A DNA stretch of 7,468 nucleotides from Rhodospirillaceae bacterium UBA4479 (GCA_002389175.1 DGNZ01000368.1:1-7468); one strand, 5' to 3'. Positions 1 through 6,961 are shown, counted from the stretch's first letter. Numbers and translations are program-made. The notes: generated by a model not told the origin, from the letters alone.

Positions 1-372
1 CGGCTTGAGTAGGGGTAAGGTGGGTTCACGATAATCATGTGTGCCCGCACAAAGATGGACGCGCTGTGAAATGGTCGTACGTTTTCCGATCGTCACTGTT
101 CCGAGATTATAAATCAGCGCCCATTCACCAATAGAGGAGTCGTCACCGATCTCAAGATTCCATGGATAATAAATCAGTGCCGATGGGTATATATTAACAT
201 TTCGGCCCACTTGTGCACCAAACATTCTCAGAATCAATCGCCGCAAGCCAAAACAAGGCCGCGGCGTCAGCTTAAAGGCCAATCGACCAAAACCCCAGAG
301 GACGCGAAGTAACAGTTCGATTCGAGAATACTTTTGGACTTCGCGGTTTGAATTGATGTCTAGCTGGCTCAT
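1..372 (-). CDS. WcaF-like hexapeptide O-acetyltransferase, C-terminus cut by window edge
   Basis: I translated the minus strand from the ATG at 372; it stays open to base 1, giving 124 residues with the C-terminus missing. After a basic, partly hydrophobic N-terminus (about residues 15-55, with FKLTPRP), left-handed beta-helix hexapeptide repeats begin: NLEIGDDSSIGEW (72-84) and VTIGKRTTISQ (93-103). The segment VHLCAGTHDYREPTLPLL (105-122) is the hallmark of the colanic-acid WcaF / NodL-like branch of acetyl-CoA-dependent acetyltransferases, and His112 in THDY is the likely catalytic base. Family members are cytoplasmic and O-acetylate a sugar of the nascent glycan. The usual length is about 180-210 residues, so roughly a third is missing. 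The gene lies 60 nt after the Wzy-like gene on the same strand, so it is probably in the same operon. No Shine-Dalgarno sequence precedes the ATG. The family call is strong; the acceptor sugar is unknown. Confidence 0.9.
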   Translation of the reverse strand, partial: MSQLDINSNREVQKYSRIELLLRVLWGFGRLAFKLTPRPCFGLRRLILRMFGAQVGRNVNIYPSALIYYPWNLEIGDDSSIGEWALIYNLGTVTIGKRTTISQRVHLCAGTHDYREPTLPLLKP

Positions 373-430
373 GTTTGTTAGTAATTAATCGATACGCGGA
401 TATTGCGTACGGGGATCTAGCCTACGAGCG

Positions 431-442
431 GCTTAGCCATGC
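431..442. repeat. 12-bp direct repeat, copy 1 (over the stop codon of the Wzy-like gene)
   Basis: The plus-strand string GCTTAGCCATGC occurs here, covering the stop codon (433-435) of the polymerase gene, and again at 1943-1954 just upstream of the same gene. The match is exact over 12 bases and does not extend. About one or two such matches are expected by chance in a window this size, so only the placement at both ends of one gene makes it notable. Confidence 0.3.
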
Positions 443-1878
443 CCCGTTTTAATCACACAGCGGTCTCCTAAAAGAATGGCACCAGCCACAATCAACCACA
501 TAAAGCCGCCTTGCCCGCCGAAGGAGAAGAACATCATTTCGCCCATATTAGCGCCAAGAAAAGCGGCAAACACACCCAATGCGGGCAGGCTCCGCTCAAC
601 AATGAAATAGCGCACCATACAAAAAAGAAAGATCACAAAGAAAAACGCCCCGATAATACCGGTTTCTTCTAACACCGCCAAAGGTAAAAAGCCTTTTTCG
701 GTCGGAGCCGTTAAATAAGTAGCATTTGCGGCGAATATCGGGTCTAGGGACGTGCCAAAGCTAATCCCAGTTATCGGGGTCTGCTTAAATGTGTGGATCA
801 TCGAATCGATCTGCGCTTGGCGCGTAGACATCAGCTCCTCCGAAGAGAGGCCACTCTCACCGTAGGCGGTGCTTCGGTCGTATTTGATAGCAAAGCTAAG
901 AGCCTTGGACGACAGTGAGCCGCCAGTGAAAACGTCCGCAAAGACAGCAAGCACTATACTCCCAACCATCAATCCCACCAGGCTCGACCTGGAAAGATTC
1001 ATTCTAAGTTTTTGCCCTCGGCGTGAGTGCATTAGAAACCCTGCCACCAGCAGCACCCCAGCCCCCGGCAGCATCGCAACCAAGGCGGTTCGTGAACCAG
1101 TCCGATAGAGGAAAAAGAGGAGCACCACTGTCAGGGGCAGGCTCAGCCAACGCGAGCGGTAGGGCGTAAAGAGATACACACAGGCCAGGTAGATAAGCAT
1201 CATCGCAGACACCGGCCCGAGCGTTTGCGAGTGCCAGAAGGGCCCATTGAACAAACTCCCTTGATATTGATTTAAGGCAGTCATGTTCTCGCTGATTCCC
1301 AGCGGTATTGTCGCTAGGCCGAGGCAGGCGGTGAGCACAATAATCGAATAGAACCAACAGGTTAGATCCGAAGCACTGCGCCGCAACATGTCCGCCGCGA
1401 TCAAGCAACTGGCAGCCCCGAGCGTGAAAGACACCACTTTTAAGGTGGAAATGACGAAGAAATACTGATTGATGGCGGCTAGGCCGATGCAGACCGCGCT
1501 AAAGACGAACAGCGCGGTGGTGTGCGCTCGGCGCAGCAACGGGTAACCCGTAAGCTGCGCATCGTATAGCACTCGGCCAAACATAATGAACAGCAAAATC
1601 AGGCGGCCCGGGCCAAAGGCGAAATTCTTCGGCACGATGGCGTGGTTTGCAATCAATGCGAAATAGCTGACACACAGGGCCTTCAAGGCACCTTCAGTGC
1701 TGGTGCAGGCCCAAACGAAGAGGATGAAGTAGAAAAAGATTCCGCCCGGAGTGCCTGCTTGGTTGAGCGCCATCAGGCCCAAGACCAGCGCGCAATTCTT
1801 GGCAATGTTGGTATAGGTAAAGTGGCTGCGAGCTTGCTTTTTCGAGCCTATTGCCCCGCCTCTCATCGGGGCACGCAT
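433..1878 (-). CDS. O-antigen ligase / Wzy-type polysaccharide polymerase, integral membrane protein
   Basis: A 481-residue protein from the ATG at 1878, with about 12-13 hydrophobic spans and a larger hydrophilic loop at roughly residues 315-395. This is the layout of the Wzy/WaaL (Wzy_C, PF04932) superfamily, which polymerises lipid-linked repeat units or ligates glycans at the periplasmic face. Supporting segments include LYRTGSRTALVAM (about 257-269), a common superfamily motif, then STRQAQIDSMIHTFKQTP and GISFGT in the loop, and LEETGIIGAFFF (about 403-414) at the re-entry into the membrane. The start is uncertain: an in-frame TTG at 1896 (487 residues) and an ATG at 1866 are alternatives, an in-frame stop at 1921-1923 bars anything longer, and none has a clear ribosome binding site. 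Low sequence conservation in this family means polymerase and ligase cannot be separated here; the glycosyltransferase-rich context favours polymerase. Confidence 0.88.
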   Translation of the reverse strand: MRAPMRGGAIGSKKQARSHFTYTNIAKNCALVLGLMALNQAGTPGGIFFYFILFVWACTSTEGALKALCVSYFALIANHAIVPKNFAFGPGRLILLFIMFGRVLYDAQLTGYPLLRRAHTTALFVFSAVCIGLAAINQYFFVISTLKVVSFTLGAASCLIAADMLRRSASDLTCWFYSIIVLTACLGLATIPLGISENMTALNQYQGSLFNGPFWHSQTLGPVSAMMLIYLACVYLFTPYRSRWLSLPLTVVLLFFLYRTGSRTALVAMLPGAGVLLVAGFLMHSRRGQKLRMNLSRSSLVGLMVGSIVLAVFADVFTGGSLSSKALSFAIKYDRSTAYGESGLSSEELMSTRQAQIDSMIHTFKQTPITGISFGTSLDPIFAANATYLTAPTEKGFLPLAVLEETGIIGAFFFVIFLFCMVRYFIVERSLPALGVFAAFLGANMGEMMFFSFGGQGGFMWLIVAGAILLGDRCVIKTGHG

Positions 1879-2025
1879 CTGGTTTGACCGATTCAAAATA
1901 ACAACACAGACCGCGACAGCTCACGGCAGGATTGAAGGTGGAGCTTAGCCATGCAAATACATGCGCTTAAAAATCGAGACATAATTGAAATAAATAAAAG
2001 GATTAAAGATCAACAGCGCAAACAA
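1879..2025 (-). other. AT-rich intergenic spacer upstream of the Wzy-like gene, possible leader or promoter region
   Basis: This is the only sizeable gap between genes in the window, about 147 nt; the other gaps are 60 nt or shorter. Read on the minus strand, 2010-1965 is T-rich. A TTGATC (2013-2008) resembles a -35 box, but the hexamer at standard spacing (TTTCAA) is a poor -10 box, so no promoter is claimed. I see no stable hairpin followed by a T-run, hence no intrinsic terminator between the third glycosyltransferase and the polymerase. A 29-codon reading frame (1982-1893) spans much of the region and ends on the possible TTG start of the polymerase. One copy of a 12-bp repeat lies at 1943-1954. 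Confidence 0.45.
1943..1954. repeat. 12-bp direct repeat, copy 2 (upstream of the Wzy-like gene)
   Basis: Second exact copy of GCTTAGCCATGC, 1512 bp from the copy at 431-442 and in the same orientation. Together they bracket the polymerase gene. This could be a trace of a module swap by short-homology recombination or pure coincidence. Confidence 0.3.
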
Positions 2026-3132
2026 TCAGCCAACTGAGCGCTGACATAGCTCCGCATACAATGCGTTAAACTGAGCCGCCACCGCTGGCCATGCAAAAGT
2101 TTTTTGCACATAATCGCGCCCCAAGCTGCCCATGTCCCCAAGGGTCGCTGCGGGCAAAGCCATCGCTGCTGCCAGTTGCTGCACCAGCGGACCGACCCCC
2201 ACCTCAATTGACCAGCCGCAACCTTGCTGCGATAGCGCACTCCATGGAGTGGCGGTGGTGGTGAGTACTGGGCAGCCATAAGACAGCGCTTCGGGAACAA
2301 CCACGCCAAAATTCTCCGTAAAACTGGGCAAGACAAACAGCGAGGCCTGACGAAACAAATCTTCTTTCGCAGTGCCCGACACCGCACCTGTAAAAATAAA
2401 CCAATCGGTCAGCCCCAAGGAATCGATCTCTGCCTCGAGTTCGGCACGAAAACCACCCTCGTCTGGGCCAGCTAGCACACAGCACCAGTCCTTCGGGCGA
2501 AGTCGGTCAATCGCTCTCACCAAATTCATCAGACCTTTGACCGGATGTAAGCGCCCCATAAACAGCATCACTCGCTTCCCTGAAGGGTGCGTCAAAGGCT
2601 CGATCTGTTGCGGCACATCCACCCCAATGGGCACAATCGCTATTTTTGAATTCGGTAAAATCGCCTGCAGTTCCACGCGCTCTTCGACACAAGTAGCGTG
2701 CAGCAAGTTGGCTGCCAACAGTTGCGGTCGTTGATAAAGCCACCAAGCGAGTTTCTTCTTCCACTTTTTATGATTGAGCGCCCATGGCCGCAACATGCCA
2801 TGGGTCGTCCAGACCAAGGGGATGTTTAATTTTGCTGCGACCGCGGACGAGGCCCGATTAATTGGTAACCAGAGTCCATGCGTATGGATCACATCGGGCT
2901 GTATTTCCCGCACAATAGCTTCAAGCTTTGCAGATAAATCTGCCGTAGGCACATTATGGACTGTGATCCTCTGGTTGTGCAATTTAACATCCTCCGATGT
3001 TCGTACCTTAAGCGATTGAACCACTTGGACTGATGCCCCCTGCTCGTCGAGACAATCGCAGAGCCGCGCCAGCATATAAGATGGGCCACCCGAGGATTTC
3101 TGCATTGAAGCAATTGTATGTAAGATACGCAT
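2026..3132 (-). CDS. GT4-family glycosyltransferase (third of three)
   Basis: A 368-residue retaining-type GT-B glycosyltransferase, expected to act at the cytoplasmic membrane face and transfer an activated sugar to a lipid-linked glycan. The N-terminal acceptor domain opens with MRILHTIASM and a glycine-rich SSGGPSYM (13-20), followed by VIHTHGLW (81-88) and THGMLRPWAL (110-119), segments common in exopolysaccharide GT4 enzymes. The C-terminal donor domain shows FMGRLHPVKG (191-200) with the conserved Arg and Lys, an AGPDEGG turn (221-227), and the E-x7-E motif in FTENFGVVVPEAL (Glu273 and Glu281). The length is normal for the family and no piece is missing. Its ATG (3132-3130) shares one base with the TAA stop (3134-3132) of the preceding gene, and no Shine-Dalgarno sequence is visible, which points to termination-reinitiation coupling. 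Donor sugar and linkage cannot be told from sequence. Confidence 0.93.
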   Translation of the reverse strand: MRILHTIASMQKSSGGPSYMLARLCDCLDEQGASVQVVQSLKVRTSEDVKLHNQRITVHNVPTADLSAKLEAIVREIQPDVIHTHGLWLPINRASSAVAAKLNIPLVWTTHGMLRPWALNHKKWKKKLAWWLYQRPQLLAANLLHATCVEERVELQAILPNSKIAIVPIGVDVPQQIEPLTHPSGKRVMLFMGRLHPVKGLMNLVRAIDRLRPKDWCCVLAGPDEGGFRAELEAEIDSLGLTDWFIFTGAVSGTAKEDLFRQASLFVLPSFTENFGVVVPEALSYGCPVLTTTATPWSALSQQGCGWSIEVGVGPLVQQLAAAMALPAATLGDMGSLGRDYVQKTFAWPAVAAQFNALYAELCQRSVG

Positions 3133-4307
3133 TAGCGCTTAGAAAGTAAATCGATTAGCTTGAGTGACAGTCTGCCACGTCGAGAGGCGAGACGATAGTT
3201 TGCACTAGCAAAGCGTACCGCTTGCCAGAAACTTCGAGCAAACAACGCGGGACTCCAACACTGAATGATTCGACTGCTAGCTCGCCCCATTGCCTCCAAA
3301 TCATAGTCATTCCGCCCGATCGCATCAAAATGCTTCATCATCTCTGCGGGCTGATGGCCATCGAACACATAGCCATTCACACCAAATTCTACCAAATCTT
3401 CACTACACCCACAGCAAGACGAAATGAAGACAGGCCGAGCTGCGGCCATCGCCTCATTCACAGTCAGCCCCCAAGTCTCGGAAATTGAAGCGAGGACAAA
3501 GGCTTCAGACATCGAGTAAAGAAGCGGCAAGTCAGAGTAATCCACGCGCCCTATTAGTCGCACGGAGTCCTCCAACCCCAAGTCGCAGACTAAACACTCA
3601 AGCTCATCTCGGAGCGGGCCATCCCCTGCGAGGACCAAACTTAGATCGCCCGCTCGCCCCTCCTTAACATACTCCGCAAAGGCTCTGATTAACCCTGGAA
3701 GATTCTTCTCCCAAATCAGACGGCCAACCGACAGCACGTAGCGTGGAGGCAAGGCATATCGCTGGTGTAATCTATCCTGTTCTGCTGATGAACAGCCCGC
3801 AATTGACGATACGAAATAATTATTATCCACCACATCCATCCCCTCAAACAGACATTCTGGCGACTTTCCGAAATACTCAATGTAGCGTCGGGCACGCGTA
3901 CCCGCACAAAGGACCGCCCCATAACAAGTCAGCATCTGTCTCTTGATAAAATCTTTGATCGCGGAGCGCTTGTGTCCTTCAAGCTGACTATCCGAGAGGG
4001 TGGCTAATGGGACATTATTACGCAGCGCCCACAAGGCTGCCCTACGGACTGACCAGTAGCCCCAGCCCATCACCACCAGGACATCAGGAGCGATCATGTC
4101 CAGCATCGCATCCAGACTCGCGAGATCGGCCTCCATCACAGGGAACTCATAGTTACAGCTCGAACCATAAGCCGTATCGATATTCTTGCCCGTATCGAGA
4201 ACGACAAGATCGCCCAAACCTGCGGTCGCTTTAAATCGAGCCGCATGATAAGGTCCGAGGTCTGCCAACACGCAACAGGCTTTTAGATTATTCTCGGGTT
4301 TGGTCAT
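3132..4307 (-). CDS. GT4-family glycosyltransferase (second of three)
   Basis: A 391-residue GT-B glycosyltransferase. The N-terminal domain has an unusual opening, VLADLGPYHAARF (13-25), in place of the common glycine-rich GT4 loop, and VLVVMGWGYWS (76-86). The donor-binding domain carries SVGRLIWEKN (193-202), LAGDGPLRDEL (226-236), GRVDYSDLP (253-261) and the E-x7-E motif in ISETWGLTVNEAM (Glu277 and Glu285), then a cysteine-rich SSCCGCSEDLV (296-306). I chose the ATG at 4307 because it has the one good Shine-Dalgarno in the window (GGAG at 4315-4318, 7-nt spacer) and the conserved domain starts about ten residues later. The frame stays open to an ATG at 4355, but that would add 16 residues overlapping the previous gene. 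The gap to the upstream stop (4324-4326) is 16 nt. The gene ends in a TAATG overlap with the next glycosyltransferase. Substrate unknown. Confidence 0.92.
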   Translation of the reverse strand: MTKPENNLKACCVLADLGPYHAARFKATAGLGDLVVLDTGKNIDTAYGSSCNYEFPVMEADLASLDAMLDMIAPDVLVVMGWGYWSVRRAALWALRNNVPLATLSDSQLEGHKRSAIKDFIKRQMLTCYGAVLCAGTRARRYIEYFGKSPECLFEGMDVVDNNYFVSSIAGCSSAEQDRLHQRYALPPRYVLSVGRLIWEKNLPGLIRAFAEYVKEGRAGDLSLVLAGDGPLRDELECLVCDLGLEDSVRLIGRVDYSDLPLLYSMSEAFVLASISETWGLTVNEAMAAARPVFISSCCGCSEDLVEFGVNGYVFDGHQPAEMMKHFDAIGRNDYDLEAMGRASSRIIQCWSPALFARSFWQAVRFASANYRLASRRGRLSLKLIDLLSKR

Positions 4308-4314
4308 AATAAAG

Positions 4315-4318
4315 CTCC
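4315..4318 (-). promoter_or_regulatory. Ribosome binding site of the second glycosyltransferase
   Basis: Minus-strand GGAG (CGGAG with one more base) lies 7 nt before the ATG at 4307. It supports that start over the upstream in-frame ATG at 4355, and it is the only clear Shine-Dalgarno match found at the starts in this window. Confidence 0.7.
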
Positions 4319-4323
4319 GTCGA

Positions 4324-5502
4324 CTAGCGGAGTAATTCAAGCATCTTGGCAGCATTTACATGCCATGTAAATTGCTCAGCAGTTTGTCGACCAGCGGTTC
4401 CCATCGTACGACATTGCTCGGGATCAGATAATAAGCACCCCAATGCCTGAGCCAGCGCAACTTCATCGTGCGGTGGAATCAATCGCCCATCCACCCCATC
4501 GCTAATAATATCTGCGGCGCCATTCTCCAGGCAACCGATGACAGGGCGCATCCGCGCCATCGCTTCCAAATAAACGATGCCAAATGCTTCTCCCCAACTG
4601 GGCAACGAAAAGATATCTGCGGCGGCGATTGCCTGCATCGTGCCCGCATACGAAATACGCCCGAGGAAACGCACGCGCTCGGTCAAGCCCAGTTCCGCGC
4701 TGAGAGTCTCCAACTCATACCGCAACGGTCCCTCACCAACGATCACATACTCCCACTTAAGTTGCGGATGCGTCGCCGAAATACGAGCTAACGCCCGCAG
4801 GTTCAAATCAATCCCTTTGAGAGCCACTAGGTTGGAGACACTGACAATCCGACGAGCGATATCCAGCGCCCGCTGCCCTTCAGACACTTCGGTACGATCT
4901 GGCAAGTCCGTACCATTCGGAATTACTGCGAGGCACTCTTGCGACAAGCCAAGTGAATGTACATGCGTCCGTAAAGGCTGACCCACGAGCACCAGTTTTT
5001 CGCACTGCCCCACCATCTTCTGCAGTAAGGGGAACGAGCGCTTGATGTTGCCCGGTTGCTCCAAAAATGGATCCACCCCATGACACACCGCCAGCACTTT
5101 GCCGCGGACTAAATGTCGCCATGCAGGCAGCGCAAATCCTGCATAACGGAGCGCATGGATGATCGCTGCATCAAACGGACCGTGCGATTCGGCGAGCTTA
5201 CGGATCACTCGCCGCAGCGCAATGCCCGCCGCGGCGGAGTTCAGTGCAATGCCGCCCGGCCACCCGGAGAGCTTTTCCGGCAGGCGTATTAGCGGATACG
5301 TGAACATGGCGACCCGGTCTTCTGGTAAGCCCAGTTCCAATGGCAACAAGCGCGGCGAAGCGGGGCGGCCCAAGGTGTTGCCACTAAGCAGGGTGATCCG
5401 ACAGCCAGCACGGACCAAAGCAGCCACCTGCTGCACGACGAAAATACCACTGATCGGATTTGCTTGTGTCGGCCAATAGCCAGAAACAATTAAGAGATTC
5501 AT
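4324..5502 (-). CDS. GT4-family glycosyltransferase (first of three), TuaC-like
   Basis: A 392-residue GT-B glycosyltransferase. The start MNLLIVSGYWP followed by ANPISGIFVVQQVAAL (14-29) is typical of the GT4 branch that includes TuaC-like enzymes of surface-polymer pathways. Further signatures are VCHGVDPF (139-146), VIPNGTDL (193-200), SVSNLVALKGID (221-232) with the donor-phosphate-binding Lys, VGEGPLRYEL (255-264), GRISYAGT (281-288), and SWGEAFGIVYLEAM with the E-x7-E pair Glu305/Glu313. Length and domain order are complete. Its ATG overlaps the TGA of the upstream acetyltransferase (ATGA at 5502-5499) and has no visible Shine-Dalgarno, which suggests translational coupling. Sixteen nt separate its TAG from the next start. 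The role inferred from context is adding one sugar of the repeat unit; donor and acceptor are unknown. Confidence 0.94.
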   Translation of the reverse strand: MNLLIVSGYWPTQANPISGIFVVQQVAALVRAGCRITLLSGNTLGRPASPRLLPLELGLPEDRVAMFTYPLIRLPEKLSGWPGGIALNSAAAGIALRRVIRKLAESHGPFDAAIIHALRYAGFALPAWRHLVRGKVLAVCHGVDPFLEQPGNIKRSFPLLQKMVGQCEKLVLVGQPLRTHVHSLGLSQECLAVIPNGTDLPDRTEVSEGQRALDIARRIVSVSNLVALKGIDLNLRALARISATHPQLKWEYVIVGEGPLRYELETLSAELGLTERVRFLGRISYAGTMQAIAAADIFSLPSWGEAFGIVYLEAMARMRPVIGCLENGAADIISDGVDGRLIPPHDEVALAQALGCLLSDPEQCRTMGTAGRQTAEQFTWHVNAAKMLELLR

Positions 5503-6032
5503 GATACGGACTGAGCGCTTGATGGAAGTTCGCGGATCACTTTACAAGGCACGCCACCTGCCAACACCCCCGCGGGGACGTCTTTGGTGACGACCGCTCC
5601 AGCGGCAATTACAGAACCTTCGCCTATTCGTACACCCGGCAACACAGTCACGCCTGCTCCAAGCCAGACTTCATCCTCAAGAACGATTCCTTTGGTAATT
5701 GTGCCACGCCCAATGCCTAATTCCCAGACCAGCCCATGGTTCACGGTTTCCAAACGGCAAGCGGGCCCAAGCGCGCAGCGTTGGCCAACACGAATTTTCT
5801 CATTTGCATTGGGGCAGCCAAAATGGCTGCCTAAGTTCAGGAAAGTCCCTGCACCGATTATCAGATTTTCGGTGTGCTCGGCCGCGATCAGGATCGGCCC
5901 ATTGACGAAGATACGCTTCGCCATGTCGATTCCCGCCAAACGATAGAAACGGTAACGATGCCTAGAAAAGACATTTGCCAACGGCAGACTATTGCCAATT
6001 GAGATTAGGATAGCTCGAAGAATTGTTTTCAT
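5499..6032 (-). CDS. Hexapeptide-repeat (LbH) O-acetyltransferase, serine/maltose acetyltransferase-like
   Basis: A 177-residue acyltransferase predicted to move acetyl from acetyl-CoA to a sugar hydroxyl in the cytoplasm. Left-handed beta-helix repeats run from about residue 40 to 155: LIIGAGTFLNLGSHFGC (57-73), IRVGQRCALGPACRLE (80-95), GIVLEDEVWLGAGVTVLPGVRIGEGSVIAAGAVVTKDVP (115-153). They are closed by the typical VLAGGVPCKVIREL (156-169). His99 in ETVNHGL is the likely catalytic residue, on the loop that projects from the helix. The insert between about 95 and 115 matches the loop seen in maltose/NodL-type acetyltransferases. The start codon lies 6 nt after the deacetylase stop and the stop overlaps the next start, so it sits firmly inside the operon. 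It differs in type from the WcaF-like acetyltransferase at 372-1, so two distinct acetylation sites are possible. Another acyl group cannot be excluded. Confidence 0.92.
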   Translation of the reverse strand: MKTILRAILISIGNSLPLANVFSRHRYRFYRLAGIDMAKRIFVNGPILIAAEHTENLIIGAGTFLNLGSHFGCPNANEKIRVGQRCALGPACRLETVNHGLVWELGIGRGTITKGIVLEDEVWLGAGVTVLPGVRIGEGSVIAAGAVVTKDVPAGVLAGGVPCKVIRELPSSAQSVS

Positions 6033-6038
6033 AAGTTA

Positions 6039-6926
6039 CTATCGCCCGATCACACGAGGCCACTCGTCGCTGGCGAGATGGCGCAATCTAGCATTGCGAC
6101 GGATAAAATACATATTATGCGCCAGGGGCCACCCTGCCACAATCTGGTCTCGACGTAAGAGCAATTGATCTTTTGCCACGGGACGCGCACAAGTATGGCA
6201 ACCCCGCTCCGCCGAAGCACAGGACTCAAAGCCTGCCTCGAAAACCTCCGCCATTGCCTCTTTAATAAAATGAAAAAAACGCCCGTAAGGATACGCAAAA
6301 TGACGTGCAGCCCCACAGCGGGACAATAGCACTTCACGTGAACGCTCCAAATCCTCGCGGAATTCTCGTATGGGGGTCTCTGCCACATTGATATGCCCCA
6401 TCGTATGGGCTCCTATTTCGTGGCCGCGAGCTTGCAAGCCCTCTGCATCGTTCCAATCCAGAAATTCAGCGGGGGGAAACTCCAAACGAGTTCTGCAAAA
6501 CGATTCCACCTGCTCATACTTGCTCAACCCGATTGAATTCGGATTAATATAGAAGCAAGCGGTTGCGCCATAGCGCTCCAGTATTTCAGCCGCATGGAGA
6601 TTATTTTTTAACCCATCATCCGAACTGAAGCTGATACAGGGCTCCGCGTTCTCGCCTACGAGAATCCGCCGAACCGCCTCGGAATGCGAAACGAAGACGT
6701 GCGTTTGCGCGAGTTCACGCAGAAGACGATCAAAAGGCTCCATCTCATCCTCAAAAATATGATGCAAGAAGAGCAACTGCACTCGTGGCACACGCAAGGT
6801 TGCATTGCTCCCGCGGAGCAGGCGCTCTTTCAAGTGCAATGCTGACAGTGCGGCGCTACGGAGCGAACTGCGCAAACTTTTCGGCTGGAGTGCCGAAAAC
6901 TCACTATATTGTTTGGTATACTGCAT
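6039..6926 (-). CDS. NodB-homology polysaccharide (N-acetyl) deacetylase, no export signal
   Basis: A 295-residue carbohydrate esterase 4-type protein, expected to remove N- or O-acetyl groups from a sugar with a divalent metal. Motif 1 is SFSSDDG (99-105): Asp103 would be the catalytic base and Asp104 a metal ligand, with an SFSSDDG variant of the usual TFDDG. Motif 2 is HTMGH (His174, His178), completing the metal site. Motif 3 is FAYPYG (210-215). These are followed by CASAERGCHTC (236-246) and LLLRRDQI (255-262). The first about 45 residues are basic (KERLLRGS) and lack a signal peptide or membrane anchor, so it probably acts inside the cell on a lipid-linked intermediate, unlike typical secreted CE4 enzymes. 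The ATG at 6926 is 35 nt after the sulfotransferase stop; a GGGAAG sits too far upstream for a normal ribosome binding site. The acetyltransferase follows after 6 nt. The family call is strong; the substrate is inferred from context only. Confidence 0.9.
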   Translation of the reverse strand: MQYTKQYSEFSALQPKSLRSSLRSAALSALHLKERLLRGSNATLRVPRVQLLFLHHIFEDEMEPFDRLLRELAQTHVFVSHSEAVRRILVGENAEPCISFSSDDGLKNNLHAAEILERYGATACFYINPNSIGLSKYEQVESFCRTRLEFPPAEFLDWNDAEGLQARGHEIGAHTMGHINVAETPIREFREDLERSREVLLSRCGAARHFAYPYGRFFHFIKEAMAEVFEAGFESCASAERGCHTCARPVAKDQLLLRRDQIVAGWPLAHNMYFIRRNARLRHLASDEWPRVIGR

Positions 6927-6961
6927 TTTTTATTCTAGAGCTTCCCGGTCCCCGATTGAGA

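Noticed and set aside
393..409. Small inverted repeat TACGC...GCGTA with a 7-nt loop between the polymerase and the WcaF-like gene
   Set aside because: The stem is only 5 bp and no T-run follows on the minus strand, so it is not a credible terminator.
1004..1408. Minus-strand 134-codon frame inside the polymerase gene
   Set aside because: It overlaps a well-supported multi-spanning membrane protein in another frame and shows no domain.
2010..2387. Minus-strand 125-codon frame over the end of the third glycosyltransferase
   Set aside because: Out-of-frame shadow of the GT4 donor domain; its Arg/Cys/Trp-rich composition is unlike a real protein.
4308..4355. N-terminal extension of the second glycosyltransferase to the ATG at 4355
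   Set aside because: It would overlap the previous gene by 32 nt and adds non-conserved residues, while the ATG at 4307 has a good ribosome binding site.
4577..4981. Plus-strand 134-codon open frame antisense to the first glycosyltransferase
   Set aside because: The opposite strand encodes a complete GT4 enzyme with all motifs; the antisense product (rich in Arg, Ser, Pro) has no recognisable domain and is a codon-usage shadow.
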